Of a DNA stretch of 64,000 nt, positions 1 to 9,220 are shown piece after piece. Origin of the DNA: Pseudomonas sp. FP2335 (lineage in GTDB: Bacteria > Pseudomonadota > Gammaproteobacteria > Pseudomonadales > Pseudomonadaceae); the NCBI RefSeq assembly GCF_030687535.1, contig NZ_CP117437.1, positions 5,639,501 to 5,703,500 of the forward strand. Direction: 5' to 3'. Each line of letters starts with the position of its first letter. Positions within the stretch are counted from its first letter, which is position 1. The notes below the pieces were generated by a model. It was not told the DNA's origin. It saw only the letters and a program-made list of their open reading frames with translations, and did no database searches. The position numbers and the translations under genes were made by a program.

Positions 1-1152
1 CCTCGGGCGGCCCTGCCCCTGCTGCCGCCCCTGGCGCTGTACATCCACATCCCGTGGTGTGTGCGCAAATGCCCGTATTGCGACTTCAACTCCCACACCG
101 CCAGCAAAGTGCTGCCGGAAGAAGAGTATGTGGACGCCTTGCTCGCCGATCTCGATCAGGACCTGCATGCCGTGTATGGGCGCGAGCTGAGTTCGATCTT
201 CTTCGGCGGCGGCACGCCAAGCCTGTTCAGCGCCGCAGCATTGGGCCGCCTGCTCAAGGGCGTGGAAGCGCGCATCCCGTTTGCCGGCGACATCGAGATC
301 ACCCTGGAAGCCAACCCCGGTACCTTCGAGCAAGAGAAGTTCGTGGCGTACCGCAAGCTGGGGATCAATCGCCTGTCGATTGGCATCCAGAGCTTCCAGC
401 AGGAAAAGCTTGAGGCCCTGGGGCGTATCCACAATGGCGATGAAGCCGTTCGGGCTGCGGGCATGGCGCGCCAGGCCGGGTTCGACAACTTCAACCTCGA
501 CCTGATGCACGGTTTGCCCAACCAGTCCCTTGATGATGCTCTGAGCGACCTGCGCCAGGCCATCGCGCTCAAGCCCACGCATTTGTCGTGGTATCAGCTG
601 ACCCTGGAACCCAACACGGTGTTCTGGAACCAGCCGCCGGCGTTGCCGGAAGACGACACGCTATGGGACATCCAGGAAGCCGGCCAGGCCCTGCTTGCCG
701 AGCATGGTTACGCGCAATATGAAGTGTCGGCCTATGCCCAACCGGGTCGCCCGGCGCGGCATAACCTGAACTACTGGAGCTTTGGCGACTTTATTGGCAT
801 CGGCGCCGGTGCCCACGGCAAGCTCAGCCATCCGGACGGGCGCATTGTGCGCACCTGGAAGACCCGTGCACCGAAGGACTACCTCAACCCGGCCAAGAAC
901 TTCCAGGCCGGAGCGAAAGAGCTGACCAACGAAGAGTTGCCGTTCGAGTTCCTGATGAACGCCCTGCGCCTCACCGAAGGTGTCGAAGCCAGGCTCTACG
1001 CCGAGCGTACCGGGCTGGACCTGGCCAGCCTCAACGAAGGCCGCCGTGAGGCCGAACAAAGTGGCCTGATGCAGGTCGAACCGTCACGCCTGGCGGCGAC
1101 CGACCGCGGGCAACTCTTTCTCAATGACCTGTTGCAGACGTTTTTGAGCTGA
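1..1152 (+). CDS. hemW: HemW-type radical SAM protein, 5' partial
   Basis: Radical SAM enzyme of the HemW family (once called oxygen-independent coproporphyrinogen III oxidase-like), thought to deliver or handle heme in the cytoplasm. The reading frame is open from the first base, so the true start lies just upstream of the window; 383 residues are visible. The visible N-terminus holds the family sequence IHIPWCVRKCPYC, with the CX3CX2C cluster that binds the 4Fe-4S centre, followed by FFGGGTPS and the SAM-binding region EANPGT. The C-terminal HemW domain follows (YWSFGDFIGIGAGAH). A GTG at 61 would remove the first cluster cysteine, so it cannot be the start. A DUF3392 gene starts 18 bp downstream. 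Confidence 0.93.
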   Translation, partial: PRAALPLLPPLALYIHIPWCVRKCPYCDFNSHTASKVLPEEEYVDALLADLDQDLHAVYGRELSSIFFGGGTPSLFSAAALGRLLKGVEARIPFAGDIEITLEANPGTFEQEKFVAYRKLGINRLSIGIQSFQQEKLEALGRIHNGDEAVRAAGMARQAGFDNFNLDLMHGLPNQSLDDALSDLRQAIALKPTHLSWYQLTLEPNTVFWNQPPALPEDDTLWDIQEAGQALLAEHGYAQYEVSAYAQPGRPARHNLNYWSFGDFIGIGAGAHGKLSHPDGRIVRTWKTRAPKDYLNPAKNFQAGAKELTNEELPFEFLMNALRLTEGVEARLYAERTGLDLASLNEGRREAEQSGLMQVEPSRLAATDRGQLFLNDLLQTFLS

Positions 1153-1170
1153 AGCTCTTAAGGAAATCGA

Positions 1171-1494
1171 ATGGATTTGGTACTCGACCTGCTCGCCACC
1201 GTATCCCGCTGGAGCCGTAGCAACCTGTCGGAAATCTCCCTGGCCCTCGTCGGTTGTTTGCTGGTGCTGTTTGGCGCCGACATCAAAGGCTGGGTCGAAG
1301 CCCGCCTGGGCAGCGTGGCCGGTGCGTTGCGCGTACCGTTGATGGCGTTGCTGTGCATGATTGGCAGCGGTGCGGCGTTGATCTACGCCACGCCGTGGAT
1401 TGTGCGGGGGTTGAGCCAGTTCAATAACTACAGCCTGGCGCCGGTATTGGTGGTCGTATTGGTGTTGATCGGCGTAGTCGCCGACCGCCGCTAG
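1171..1494 (+). CDS. DUF3392 family small membrane protein
   Basis: A 107-residue inner-membrane protein with three predicted hydrophobic segments at about residues 20-40, 52-78 and 88-104, ending in a short basic tail. Length and layout fit the DUF3392 family, which has no known function. A good ribosome site (AAGGAAAT) lies just before the ATG. It starts 18 bp after hemW and is probably transcribed with it. A REPIN follows the stop, so the transcript likely ends or is processed there. Confidence 0.75.
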   Translation: MDLVLDLLATVSRWSRSNLSEISLALVGCLLVLFGADIKGWVEARLGSVAGALRVPLMALLCMIGSGAALIYATPWIVRGLSQFNNYSLAPVLVVVLVLIGVVADRR

Positions 1495-1514
1495 TCCCGA
1501 GCACACCGAGAAAC

Positions 1515-1610
1515 AAATGTGGGAGCGGGCTTGCTCGCGAATGCGGACTTTCAGTCACTGAAGATGTCGACTGATCCACCGCATTCGCGAGCAAGCCCGC
1601 TCCCACATTT
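1515..1610. repeat. REPIN (type 1, GTGGGAGCGGGCTTGC), head-to-head pair
   Basis: Two perfect 32-bp inverted arms, 1515-1546 and 1579-1610, flank a 32-bp loop. The core is the P. fluorescens REP sequence GTGGGAGCGGGCTTGCTCGC. It lies between the convergent DUF3392 and trmB genes and can form a long hairpin. Many related copies occur in this window. Confidence 0.93.
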
Positions 1611-1637
1611 TTGACCGCATTCCAGGCTGGAAGTCTG

Positions 1638-2366
1638 TCAGTCGATTTTCTCGAACTTCAAATCCCACACGCCATGCCCGAGTCGCTCACCGCGACGTTC
1701 GAACTTGGTGATCGGCCGCTCGGCCGGGCGCGGCACGCATTTGCCGTCTTCGGCCAGGTTGCGATAGCCAGGCGCGACATCCATCACTTCCAGCATGTAT
1801 TCCGCATACGGTTCCCAGTCGGTAGCCATGTGCAGGACGCCGCCCACTTTCAGCTTGCTGCGCACCAGTTCCGCGAAGGAGGCCTGGACGATGCGACGCT
1901 TGTGGTGACGGGCTTTGTGCCATGGGTCCGGGAAGAACAGCATCAGGCGGTCGAGGCTGTTATCGGCGATACAACGGTTGAGCACCTCGATCGCGTCGCA
2001 GTCGTACACGCGCAGGTTGGTCAGGCCCTGGGTCAGCACGCCATTGAGCAGCGCGCCGACACCCGGACGGTGCACTTCAACGCCGATGAAATCCTGCTCC
2101 GGCGAGGCCGCAGCCATTTCCAGCAGGGAGTGCCCCATGCCGAAGCCGATTTCCAGGGAGCGCGGGGCCGAACGGCCGAACACTTGGTCGTAGTCCACCG
2201 GCGCGTCGGCCAGGGGCAACACGAACAGCGGCGTCCCCTGTTCCAGGCCCTTTTGCTGGCCTTCGGTCATGCGACCGGCGCGCATCACAAAGCTCTTGAT
2301 GCGGCGGTGCTTGGACTCGTCGCCTTCTTCCAGGGTGTTCGGCGTTTCGTTTGATTCAGTCATCAA
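1638..2366 (-). CDS. trmB: tRNA (guanine-N7-)-methyltransferase TrmB
   Basis: Methylates G46 of tRNA at N7 using SAM. The 242-residue protein shows the class I SAM-binding motif SLEIGFGMG (about residues 70-78), followed by [14 protein letters not shown], and the TrmB signature [15 protein letters not shown]. The C-terminal [17 protein letters not shown] is also typical. The start lies 6 bp after the thiG stop, so thiS-thiG-trmB form one transcription unit on this strand. The same pairing with thiG is common in Pseudomonas. Confidence 0.95.
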   Translation of the reverse strand: MMTESNETPNTLEEGDESKHRRIKSFVMRAGRMTEGQQKGLEQGTPLFVLPLADAPVDYDQVFGRSAPRSLEIGFGMGHSLLEMAAASPEQDFIGVEVHRPGVGALLNGVLTQGLTNLRVYDCDAIEVLNRCIADNSLDRLMLFFPDPWHKARHHKRRIVQASFAELVRSKLKVGGVLHMATDWEPYAEYMLEVMDVAPGYRNLAEDGKCVPRPAERPITKFERRGERLGHGVWDLKFEKID

Positions 2367-2372
2367 TGGCTC

Positions 2373-3167
2373 TTACTTGATCAGACCATCCAGCGGCGAA
2401 GAGGCGCTGGCGTAGAGTTTTTTCGGCATGCGGCCGGCGAGGTAGGCCAGGCGGCCCGCGACGATCGCGTGGTTCATGGCTTCGGCCATCAGGATCGGCT
2501 GCTGGGCATGGGCGATGGCCGAGTTCATCAGCACCGCGTCGCAGCCCAGTTCCATGGCGATGGTTGCGTCGGAGGCGGTGCCCACGCCCGCATCCACCAG
2601 CACCGGGATCTTGGCTTCTTCAAGGATGATCTGCAGGTTGTACGGATTGCAGATACCCAGGCCGGAACCGATCAGACCGGCCAACGGCATCACGGCGATG
2701 CAGCCGACTTCTGCCAGTTGGCGCGCGATGATCGGGTCATCGCTGGTGTAGACCATCACGTCGAAACCTTCCTTGACCAGGGTTTCGGCGGCCTTGAGGG
2801 TTTCAATCACGTTGGGGAACAGGGTTTTCTGGTCGGCCAGCACTTCCAGCTTCACCAGGTTGTGGCCGTCGAGCAGCTCACGCGCCAGGCGGCAGGTGCG
2901 CACGGCTTCGATGGCGTCGTAGCAACCGGCGGTGTTCGGCAGGAAGGTGTAGCGATCCGGCGACAGGACTTCGAGCAGGTTCGGTTCGCCTTCGATCTGG
3001 CCGAGGTTGGTACGGCGTACGGCGAAAGTCACGATCTCGGCGCCCGAGGCTTCGATGGCCAGGCGGGTTTCTTCCATGTCGCGGTACTTGCCGGTGCCGA
3101 CCAGCAGACGGGACTGGTAGGTACGACCGGCCAGGACGAAGGGCTTGTCGCTACGAACGATGCTCAT
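2373..3167 (-). CDS. thiG: Thiazole synthase ThiG
   Basis: Builds the thiazole phosphate ring of thiamine from 1-deoxy-xylulose 5-phosphate, dehydroglycine and the ThiS thiocarboxylate. The 264-residue TIM-barrel protein shows the family sequences [15 protein letters not shown] and NTAGCYDA, the region around the Schiff-base lysine (LVKLEVLAD), and the phosphate-binding end ([28 protein letters not shown]). Its substrate carrier thiS lies 48 bp upstream on the same strand, and trmB follows 6 bp after it. Confidence 0.97.
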   Translation of the reverse strand: MSIVRSDKPFVLAGRTYQSRLLVGTGKYRDMEETRLAIEASGAEIVTFAVRRTNLGQIEGEPNLLEVLSPDRYTFLPNTAGCYDAIEAVRTCRLARELLDGHNLVKLEVLADQKTLFPNVIETLKAAETLVKEGFDVMVYTSDDPIIARQLAEVGCIAVMPLAGLIGSGLGICNPYNLQIILEEAKIPVLVDAGVGTASDATIAMELGCDAVLMNSAIAHAQQPILMAEAMNHAIVAGRLAYLAGRMPKKLYASASSPLDGLIK

Positions 3168-3215
3168 GGGAAATCCTCGTAATGGGGTGAGGTTCTGCAG
3201 AATTCGGGCCGGCGA

Positions 3216-3416
3216 CTAGCCGCCACCGATGGCGTGGACCACTTCGACCTGGTCACCTTCGGTGAGCGCGGTCTCGGCGTGCAGGCTACGCGGGACAATA
3301 TCCAGGTTGAGTTCCACTGCGACACGACGTCCGGTCAAGTCCAGACGGGTCAGCAGGGCCGCAACGGTTTCACCGTCGGGCAGTTCAAAGGATTCGCCGT
3401 TCAACTGAATGCGCAT
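3216..3416 (-). CDS. thiS: Sulfur carrier protein ThiS
   Basis: A 66-residue ubiquitin-like sulfur carrier that ends in the required Gly-Gly tail (VEVVHAIGGG). The C-terminal glycine is adenylated and thiocarboxylated, then gives sulfur to ThiG. I place the start at the ATG at 3416 (MRIQLNGESFELP), which gives the normal family length; the frame stays open upstream but that extension is not ThiS-like. It is the first gene of the thiS-thiG-trmB run. Confidence 0.95.
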   Translation of the reverse strand: MRIQLNGESFELPDGETVAALLTRLDLTGRRVAVELNLDIVPRSLHAETALTEGDQVEVVHAIGGG

Positions 3417-3495
3417 GCCACGGGCCGCCATCGTTTTTAGGGGCCCGCATTCTAGCGTGATTGAGACCGGAAGGTCAGCACCAAGCGTCAAGCGG

Positions 3496-3870
3496 TCACA
3501 GCTGCAAGCGCCATGCAGCCAGCCCCAGCAGGAACCAGCCGAGCAGGAATGCCAGGCCGCCAAACGGGGTGATGATGCCGAGCTTGCTGATGCCGGTCAT
3601 CGTCAGCACGTACAGACTGCCGGAGAACAAGAGGATACCGACCACAAACGAAACGCCTGCCCAGGTCACCAGGCGACCAGGCAGGTGCGCCGCCAGCAGT
3701 GCCACGCCGAACAGGGCCAGGGTGTGCACCAACTGGTAGGTCACGCCGGTGTGGAAGATCGCCAGGTACTCGGCGCTCAGGCGGTTTTTCAGGCCGTGAG
3801 CGGCGAACGCGCCAAGGGCGACACCCGTAAAGCCAAAAAAGGCAGCCAACATCAGAAAGCCACGCAGCAT
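3496..3870 (-). CDS. DUF423 family membrane protein
   Basis: A 124-residue protein with four hydrophobic helices and the DUF423 (YwdK-like) pattern: [16 protein letters not shown] near the N-terminus, [10 protein letters not shown] in the middle and [16 protein letters not shown] near the end. Function unknown; an inner-membrane location is likely. It is divergent from mtgA, and the two start sites are about 70 bp apart. It sits 79 bp upstream of thiS on the same strand but is probably not needed for thiamine synthesis. Confidence 0.85.
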   Translation of the reverse strand: MLRGFLMLAAFFGFTGVALGAFAAHGLKNRLSAEYLAIFHTGVTYQLVHTLALFGVALLAAHLPGRLVTWAGVSFVVGILLFSGSLYVLTMTGISKLGIITPFGGLAFLLGWFLLGLAAWRLQL

Positions 3871-3901
3871 GAGGAACTCCAGTCACAAGGGGCAGGGTCT
3901 G

Positions 3902-3907
3902 TATAAT
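3902..3907 (+). promoter_or_regulatory. Candidate -10 element for mtgA
   Basis: A perfect TATAAT lies 34 bp before the mtgA ATG in the short gap between mtgA and the divergent DUF423 gene. No convincing -35 hexamer is seen at the normal spacing, so this is only a candidate sigma-70 promoter. Confidence 0.4.
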
Positions 3908-3940
3908 GGCCCGCTCAACGGGTTCGGCCAAGCCATCTCT

Positions 3941-4663
3941 ATGCTGCGTGTCCTCTTCAGTCGTTTTCTCAAAGTCGTGAAATGGTTTGCGATCGGCAGC
4001 GTTTTGCTCGTGCTGCTGTTCCGTATCGTTCCGCCTCCGTTCACCGCGTTGATGGTCGAGCGCAAGATCGAATCCTGGATCGATGGCGAACCCATTGACC
4101 TGCAACGCAGCTGGGTGCCGTGGGAGGAGATCTCCGACGAACTCAAAGTGGCGGTGATGGCCGGCGAAGACCAGCGTTTCCCGCAGCACTGGGGTTTCGA
4201 TTTCGGCGCGATCCAGGCGGCGCTCCTGCACAACGAGCGCGGCGGCTCGATTCGCGGCGCCAGTACCTTGAGCCAGCAGGTGTCGAAAAACCTGTTCTTG
4301 TGGGCCGGCCGCAGTTATCTGCGCAAAGGCCTGGAAGCCTGGTTTACCGGGCTGATCGAGGTGTTGTGGCCCAAGCAGCGGATTCTTGAGGTGTACCTCA
4401 ATAGCGTGGAATGGGATGAGGGTGTGTTTGGCGCAGAAGCGGCGGCGCGGCATCACTTTGGGGTGAGTGCAAAGGCCCTGTCGCGACAGCAGGCCAGCTA
4501 TCTGGCTGCGGTGTTGCCGAACCCGCGAGTGTGGAGTGCCAGCCATCCGACGGCGTACGTGGCGCGGCGCGCGGCGTGGATTCGCCAGCAGATGGGCCAG
4601 TTGGGCGGCGATGGCTACCTGCTCGAGCTGAACAGCTCCCGAAAAGCCCCCTGGTCCGACTGA
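3941..4663 (+). CDS. mtgA: Monofunctional peptidoglycan glycosyltransferase MtgA
   Basis: Polymerises lipid II into glycan strands at the outer face of the inner membrane. The 240-residue protein has one N-terminal membrane anchor (about residues 8-28) and a GT51 domain with the conserved motifs [12 protein letters not shown] (carrying the catalytic Glu), [16 protein letters not shown] and [21 protein letters not shown] chose the ATG at 3941 because it begins directly before the membrane anchor and gives the usual family length; the open frame upstream adds an unrelated stretch. A REPIN and rpoH (opposite strand) follow. Confidence 0.95.
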   Translation: MLRVLFSRFLKVVKWFAIGSVLLVLLFRIVPPPFTALMVERKIESWIDGEPIDLQRSWVPWEEISDELKVAVMAGEDQRFPQHWGFDFGAIQAALLHNERGGSIRGASTLSQQVSKNLFLWAGRSYLRKGLEAWFTGLIEVLWPKQRILEVYLNSVEWDEGVFGAEAAARHHFGVSAKALSRQQASYLAAVLPNPRVWSASHPTAYVARRAAWIRQQMGQLGGDGYLLELNSSRKAPWSD

Positions 4664-4676
4664 CCCAACACAAAAA

Positions 4677-4770
4677 AATGTGGGAGCGGGCTTGCCCGCG
4701 AATGCGATGTATCAGCCAGCATCTCTGGCGACTGACACTCCGCTTTCGCGGGCAAGCCCGCTCCCACATT
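4677..4770. repeat. REPIN (type 1) between mtgA and rpoH
   Basis: Inverted arms 4677-4706 and 4741-4770 carry the core GTGGGAGCGGGCTTGCCCGC, with one mismatch in the 30-bp stem. It lies between the convergent ends of mtgA and rpoH and may act as a transcript end or barrier for both. Confidence 0.92.
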
Positions 4771-4798
4771 CGATCGTGTTGTTTTCGAAACCCGCGCT

Positions 4799-5653
4799 TT
4801 AGGCGGCGATGGACAGTTTCAGCTTGTTCATCGCGCTTTTTTCAAGCTGACGAATCCGCTCGGCCGATACGTTGTACTTCTGCGCCAGGTCGTGCAGCGT
4901 GGCTTTGTCTTCTGCCAGCCAGCGCTGGTAGAGAATGTCACGGCTGCGGTCGTCCAGCACTTCCAGGGCTTCGTGCAGGTTGTGGTTGGAGTTGTCGCTC
5001 CAGTCCGCATCCTCCAGTTGACGCGCCGGGTCGTACCGGTGGTCTTCCAGGTAGTTGGCCGGCGATTGGAAGGCGCTGTCGTCGTCTGCTTCGGCAGCCG
5101 GGTCGAAGGCCATGTCATGGCCGGTCAGGCGGCTTTCCATCTCGCGTACTTCACGAGGCTCCACGCCGAGGCTTTCAGCCACGCGGTGGACTTCCTCGTT
5201 GTTCAGCCACGCCAGGCGTTTTTTCTGGCTGCGCAGGTTGAAGAACAGTTTGCGCTGGGCCTTGGTGGTCGCGACTTTCACGATGCGCCAGTTGCGCAGG
5301 ATGAACTCGTGGATTTCCGCCTTGATCCAGTGCACGGCAAACGACACCAGGCGCACGCCCATTTCCGGGTTGAAGCGCTTTACAGCCTTCATCAGGCCGA
5401 CGTTGCCTTCCTGGATCAGGTCAGCCTGCGCCAGGCCGTAGCCGCTATAGCTACGGGCGATATGTACGACAAAACGCAGGTGGGCGAGCACCATCTGCCG
5501 AGCCGCCCCCAAATCCTGCTCATAGTAGAGACTCTCGGCCAGTTCACGCTCCTGCTCGGGCGTCAGCAATGGAATGCTGTTGACCGTGTGCACATACGCC
5601 TCCAGGTTCGCACCTGGGACCAGAGCATAAGCAGGTTGCAAAGAAGTGGTCAT
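4799..5653 (-). CDS. rpoH: RNA polymerase heat-shock sigma factor RpoH (sigma-32)
   Basis: Directs RNA polymerase to heat-shock promoters. The 284-residue protein shows sigma regions 1.2-2 ([52 protein letters not shown]), the RpoH box that marks this family ([13 protein letters not shown]) and a region 4 helix-turn-helix ([20 protein letters not shown]). The ATG at 5653 is preceded by GGAGG and gives the usual length. It lies downstream of ftsX in the conserved ftsY-ftsE-ftsX-rpoH order, but has its own promoter region, including a sigma-E-type site at 5701-5726. Confidence 0.97.
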   Translation of the reverse strand: MTTSLQPAYALVPGANLEAYVHTVNSIPLLTPEQERELAESLYYEQDLGAARQMVLAHLRFVVHIARSYSGYGLAQADLIQEGNVGLMKAVKRFNPEMGVRLVSFAVHWIKAEIHEFILRNWRIVKVATTKAQRKLFFNLRSQKKRLAWLNNEEVHRVAESLGVEPREVREMESRLTGHDMAFDPAAEADDDSAFQSPANYLEDHRYDPARQLEDADWSDNSNHNLHEALEVLDDRSRDILYQRWLAEDKATLHDLAQKYNVSAERIRQLEKSAMNKLKLSIAA

Positions 5654-5700
5654 ACGAAACCTCCGACTTACATAACTCGTGCAGTTCAGCACTGCGAAAA

Positions 5701-5726
5701 TTGACCGGGAACCGTAGGAAAAGTTC
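5701..5726 (-). promoter_or_regulatory. Sigma-E/AlgU-type promoter upstream of rpoH
   Basis: On the minus strand GAACTT (5726-5721), a 16-bp spacer and TCAA (5704-5701) match the AlgU/RpoE consensus GAACTT-N16/17-TCtgA. The -10 lies about 48 bp upstream of the rpoH start codon. An AlgU-dependent rpoH promoter is known in P. aeruginosa, so this reading has family support. Confidence 0.7.
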
Positions 5727-5779
5727 CCTAAACCACTGATACGGTCAATACAAACGAAACCACATTAATCTGACATTAA

Positions 5780-6805
5780 CTACTTCGGTGCCAGTTCACG
5801 TAAATGACGAGCGACCGCAATCCACGCACCGATATACCCCAACAATACCGCGCCAAGCAAGAGGCTCAGACCATCGGCTACCGGCACCCCGGCCAAGGCA
5901 AAATCGCTGCCGTACAAACCGGCCAGCCCGACAACCGCGTCGTTCAGCCAGTCCAGGCCAAACGCCAACAGCCCCCAGGAGAAAATCCCGGCACCGAAGC
6001 CATAAAGCGCGCCCATGTACAGAAAAGGACGACGCACATAGCTGTCCGTGCCGCCGACCAGTTTAATCACTTCTATCTCGGTGCGACGGTTTTCAATATG
6101 AAGACGAATGGTATTACCTATCACCAAAAGTAATGCAGACACCAACAGCACCGTCAGACCGAACACAAAACGATCGCCCAGCTTGAGGATTGCCGCCAGG
6201 CGCTCTACCCAGACTAGATCAAGTTGCGCCTGTTGCACCTTGGGCATCTCTGCGAGTTTTTGTCGCAGGGCCTCCAGGGTTGGCTTGTCGACTTCGTTTG
6301 GCGTCACCAGCACCACACCCGGCAGCGGGTTCTGCGGCAGTTCCTTGAGCGCCTCGCCCAGGCCGGATTGCTGCTGGAACTCCTCAAGCGCCTGATCGCG
6401 GCTGATGTACTCGGCCTCTGCCACGCCCGGGATGTTCTTGATCTGGTCGCGCAGCGCTTCGCCCTCTTTACTGCTGGCGTCGATATTCAGGTACAGCGAA
6501 ATCTGCGCCGCACGCTGCCAGGAACCGCCCAGGCGCTCCACATTATTAAGCAGCAGCGACAAGCCCATCGGCAGGCTCAAGGCCACGGCCATCACCAGGC
6601 AGGTGAAAAAGCTGCCAATCGGCTGCTTGCCCAGGCGACGCAGGCTGTCGAGCAGGCTGGCGCGATGGCTTTCGATCCAGGCGCGCAGCAGCGTGCCGAA
6701 GTCCGGGCCGTCGTCATCGTCGTGTTTTTTCTTTTTCTGCGGTTGCGGGTCGGCGGCTTTCGGCGCCACGCGTTCGGAAACCTTGGGGCTGCGGGTAGCA
6801 CTCAT
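5780..6805 (-). CDS. ftsX: Cell division protein FtsX
   Basis: Membrane subunit of the FtsEX complex, which controls periplasmic peptidoglycan hydrolases at the division site. The 341-residue protein has a long charged cytoplasmic N-terminus with a Lys-rich run and PDFGTLLRAWIESHR, a first helix near residues 68-88, a periplasmic domain (NIPGVAEAEYISRDQALEEF) and three C-terminal helices typical of FtsX/MacB permeases (GNTIRLHIENRRTEIEVIKL between helices). Its start overlaps the end of ftsE by 4 bp, so the two are translationally coupled. Confidence 0.96.
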   Translation of the reverse strand: MSATRSPKVSERVAPKAADPQPQKKKKHDDDDGPDFGTLLRAWIESHRASLLDSLRRLGKQPIGSFFTCLVMAVALSLPMGLSLLLNNVERLGGSWQRAAQISLYLNIDASSKEGEALRDQIKNIPGVAEAEYISRDQALEEFQQQSGLGEALKELPQNPLPGVVLVTPNEVDKPTLEALRQKLAEMPKVQQAQLDLVWVERLAAILKLGDRFVFGLTVLLVSALLLVIGNTIRLHIENRRTEIEVIKLVGGTDSYVRRPFLYMGALYGFGAGIFSWGLLAFGLDWLNDAVVGLAGLYGSDFALAGVPVADGLSLLLGAVLLGYIGAWIAVARHLRELAPK

Positions 6806-7473
6806 ACGCCAGCCTCCCCGTCACCGATCAGGCGGCCGCGTTGCAGGGTCAGCATGCGATGGCGCATGCGGGCAATCAGCGCCAGGTCGTGACTGGCAAT
6901 CAGCACGCTGGTGCCCAGGCGGTTGATGTCTTCGAACACGCCCATGATCTCGGCCGCCAGGCGCGGGTCGAGGTTACCGGTGGGTTCGTCCGCCAGCAGC
7001 AAGGCCGGGCGGTGGACGATGGCGCGGGCGATGCCGACGCGCTGTTGCTGGCCGGTGGACAGGTCGCCGGGGTAGAGGTCGGTCTTGTCCGACAGCGCCA
7101 CGCGCTCCAGGGCCGAGTCCACGCGCTTGACGATCTCGGCCTTGGACAGCCCGAGGATCTGCAAGGGCAGCGCAACGTTGTTGAACACCGTGCGATCGAA
7201 CAGCAACTGGTGGTTCTGGAACACCACGCCGATCTGACGGCGCAGGTACGGAATCTGTGCATTGCTGATGGTGGCCAGGTCCTGGCCGGCCAGCAGCAGT
7301 TTGCCCGTGGTCGGACGCTCCATGGCCAGCAACAGGCGCAGCAAGGTACTTTTACCGGCACCGGAATGACCGGTGACAAACAAGAATTCGCCGCGACGCA
7401 CTCGAAAGCTCAGCTCATGCAAGCCCACATGCCCGTTGGCATAGCGTTTACCGACCTGTTCGAATCGAATCAT
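6802..7473 (-). CDS. ftsE: Cell division ATP-binding protein FtsE
   Basis: ABC-type ATPase that partners FtsX. The 223-residue protein has Walker A (GHSGAGKST), the signature LSTGQQQRVGIARA, Walker B (LLLADEPTGNLD) and the switch histidine (IASHDL). It overlaps ftsY upstream and ftsX downstream by 4 bp each, giving a tightly coupled ftsY-ftsE-ftsX operon. Confidence 0.97.
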   Translation of the reverse strand: MIRFEQVGKRYANGHVGLHELSFRVRRGEFLFVTGHSGAGKSTLLRLLLAMERPTTGKLLLAGQDLATISNAQIPYLRRQIGVVFQNHQLLFDRTVFNNVALPLQILGLSKAEIVKRVDSALERVALSDKTDLYPGDLSTGQQQRVGIARAIVHRPALLLADEPTGNLDPRLAAEIMGVFEDINRLGTSVLIASHDLALIARMRHRMLTLQRGRLIGDGEAGV

Positions 7474-8882
7474 GAACGCTCCCGCTCGGCGAAAAGTGCC
7501 TGTACAAAGGGTTCGGCTTCAAAGGTGCGCAGGTCGTCGATGCCTTCACCGACACCGATATAACGAATCGGCAACCCGAACTGTTTGGCCAGGGCAAAGA
7601 TCACGCCGCCCTTGGCCGTGCCGTCGAGCTTAGTCAATGCCAGGCCGGTCAGTTGCACCGTCTGGTTGAATTGTTTGGCCTGGCTGATGGCGTTCTGGCC
7701 GGTGCCAGCATCCAGCACCAGCAGTACTTCGTGCGGCGCGTCTGCGTCGAGCTTGCCGATCACGCGGCGGACCTTCTTCAGCTCTTCCATCAAATTGTCT
7801 TTGGTGTGCAGGCGGCCGGCGGTATCGGCGATCAACACATCGATGTTGCGGGCCTTGGCGGCCTGCACGGCATCAAAGATCACCGAAGCGGAATCGGCAC
7901 CCGTGTGCTGGGCGATCACCGGGATCTTGTTGCGCTCGCCCCACACTTGCAGCTGTTCCACGGCCGCGGCACGGAAGGTGTCGCCCGCCGCCAGCATGAC
8001 TTTCTTGCCTTCGGACTGCAGCTTCTTGGCCAGCTTGCCGATGGTGGTGGTCTTGCCGGCGCCATTGACGCCAACCACCAGGATCACGAACGGCTTGTTC
8101 GGCGTGATCACCAACGGTGCTTCCACCGGCTTGAGCATCGCGGCCAGCTCGGCCTGCAGCGATTTGTAGAGGGCGTCGGCGTCGGTCAGTTGCTTGCGCG
8201 CGACCTTCTGGGTCAGGCTCTGGATGATCACGGCGGTGGCTTCGACACCCACGTCGGCGGTGAGCAGACGGGTCTCGATGTCTTCCAGCAGCTCGTCGTC
8301 GATGACTTTCTTGCCGAGGAACAGACTGGCCATGCCTTCGCCGATGCTGGCGCTGGTCTTGCTCAGGCCTTGCTTGAGGCGGGCGAAAAAGCCGGTCTTG
8401 CTGGTTTCGGCAACGGCAGCGACGACCGGCTCTGGCTCGACAACCGCAGGCACAGCGGCCGCGACCACAGCAACAGGCGCTGCGACTTCGACAACTGGCG
8501 GCGCCTGCACCACCACGTCTTCCACAGGTTCAACCACAGCAGGAATCGGTGGCGCTACGTGTTCGGCCTGAACGTCTTCAACCAACGCCACCGGCTCTTC
8601 GGCGACTGGCAGTTCCGGCCAAGGCTTATGCTCGGGTTCTGGCTCGGGTTCTGGCGCGGCCTCCACGACCGGCTGCAACACCGGCTCAACCAGCGGCAGT
8701 ACCACCGGCGCAGGGGTTTCGACCATCGGCTCGGCGTCCACGATGGGCGCTGGAATCGGCTCAGGCTGGACCTGTGGCTGTTCGACGACGGTTTCCTGCG
8801 GCTTTTTGCGCAGCCATCCGAACAGGCCTTTTTTCTCGCCAGCCGCAGCTGGGCTCTTCTTGTCGTCGTTGGAACCAAACAT
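7470..8882 (-). CDS. ftsY: Signal recognition particle receptor FtsY
   Basis: GTPase receptor that brings SRP-ribosome complexes to the inner membrane. The 470-residue protein has a long acidic N-terminal A region rich in Val, Pro and Glu (about residues 30-175), followed by the N domain (LLEDIETRLLTADVGVEAT) and the G domain: P-loop GVNGAGKTTTIGKL, DTFRAAAVEQL, DTAGR, TKLDGTAKGG. The A region varies between species and is read here as disordered. No strong Shine-Dalgarno sequence is seen before the ATG at 8882. It is the first gene of ftsY-ftsE-ftsX. Confidence 0.96.
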   Translation of the reverse strand: MFGSNDDKKSPAAAGEKKGLFGWLRKKPQETVVEQPQVQPEPIPAPIVDAEPMVETPAPVVLPLVEPVLQPVVEAAPEPEPEPEHKPWPELPVAEEPVALVEDVQAEHVAPPIPAVVEPVEDVVVQAPPVVEVAAPVAVVAAAVPAVVEPEPVVAAVAETSKTGFFARLKQGLSKTSASIGEGMASLFLGKKVIDDELLEDIETRLLTADVGVEATAVIIQSLTQKVARKQLTDADALYKSLQAELAAMLKPVEAPLVITPNKPFVILVVGVNGAGKTTTIGKLAKKLQSEGKKVMLAAGDTFRAAAVEQLQVWGERNKIPVIAQHTGADSASVIFDAVQAAKARNIDVLIADTAGRLHTKDNLMEELKKVRRVIGKLDADAPHEVLLVLDAGTGQNAISQAKQFNQTVQLTGLALTKLDGTAKGGVIFALAKQFGLPIRYIGVGEGIDDLRTFEAEPFVQALFAERERS

Positions 8883-9220
8883 GGAGGACGGCTATCTCAA
8901 GGTAGCGATGCGCCAGGGCGCCTCGGTAAATAAATTCGATGCAGAACAGACTGCTTTAAGGCTCGCTTGTTCATGCGCAACATTTTGTAAGGCGTAAATA
9001 AAGGCCTCTACAAATCGATTCAATATAGGACTGAAGCGATAAAATCGGCGAAAAGTGGAAGATCGTCGGGGAAACCGAGGGTCTATTCCAACATTCCTAC
9101 GACTTGATCCGGGACAAGATGACTGCCGCAGTGGCCGTCCCTAAATCGGATCAGTATCCTAGCACCTCCTCGCCCGCCGACGCTAAGACCAAGCGGGCAG
9201 CCCAACAGGTTTAAAAACGA
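8883..9220. other. 338-bp divergent intergenic region, ftsY / M16 peptidase
   Basis: No plausible ORF, RNA gene or REPIN was seen here. The region must hold promoters for both directions. It is more AT-rich near 8925-9050. A small palindrome GGAT-CAGT-ATCC lies at 9148-9159. No operator or promoter could be assigned with confidence. Confidence 0.6.

Noticed and set aside
2373..3416. TPP riboswitch in front of thiS-thiG
   Set aside because: The 79-bp gap upstream of thiS shows no THI-box sequence that I can recognise.
3216..3563. 115-codon version of ThiS
   Set aside because: The added N-terminus is not ThiS-like; the ATG at 3416 gives the normal 66 residues.
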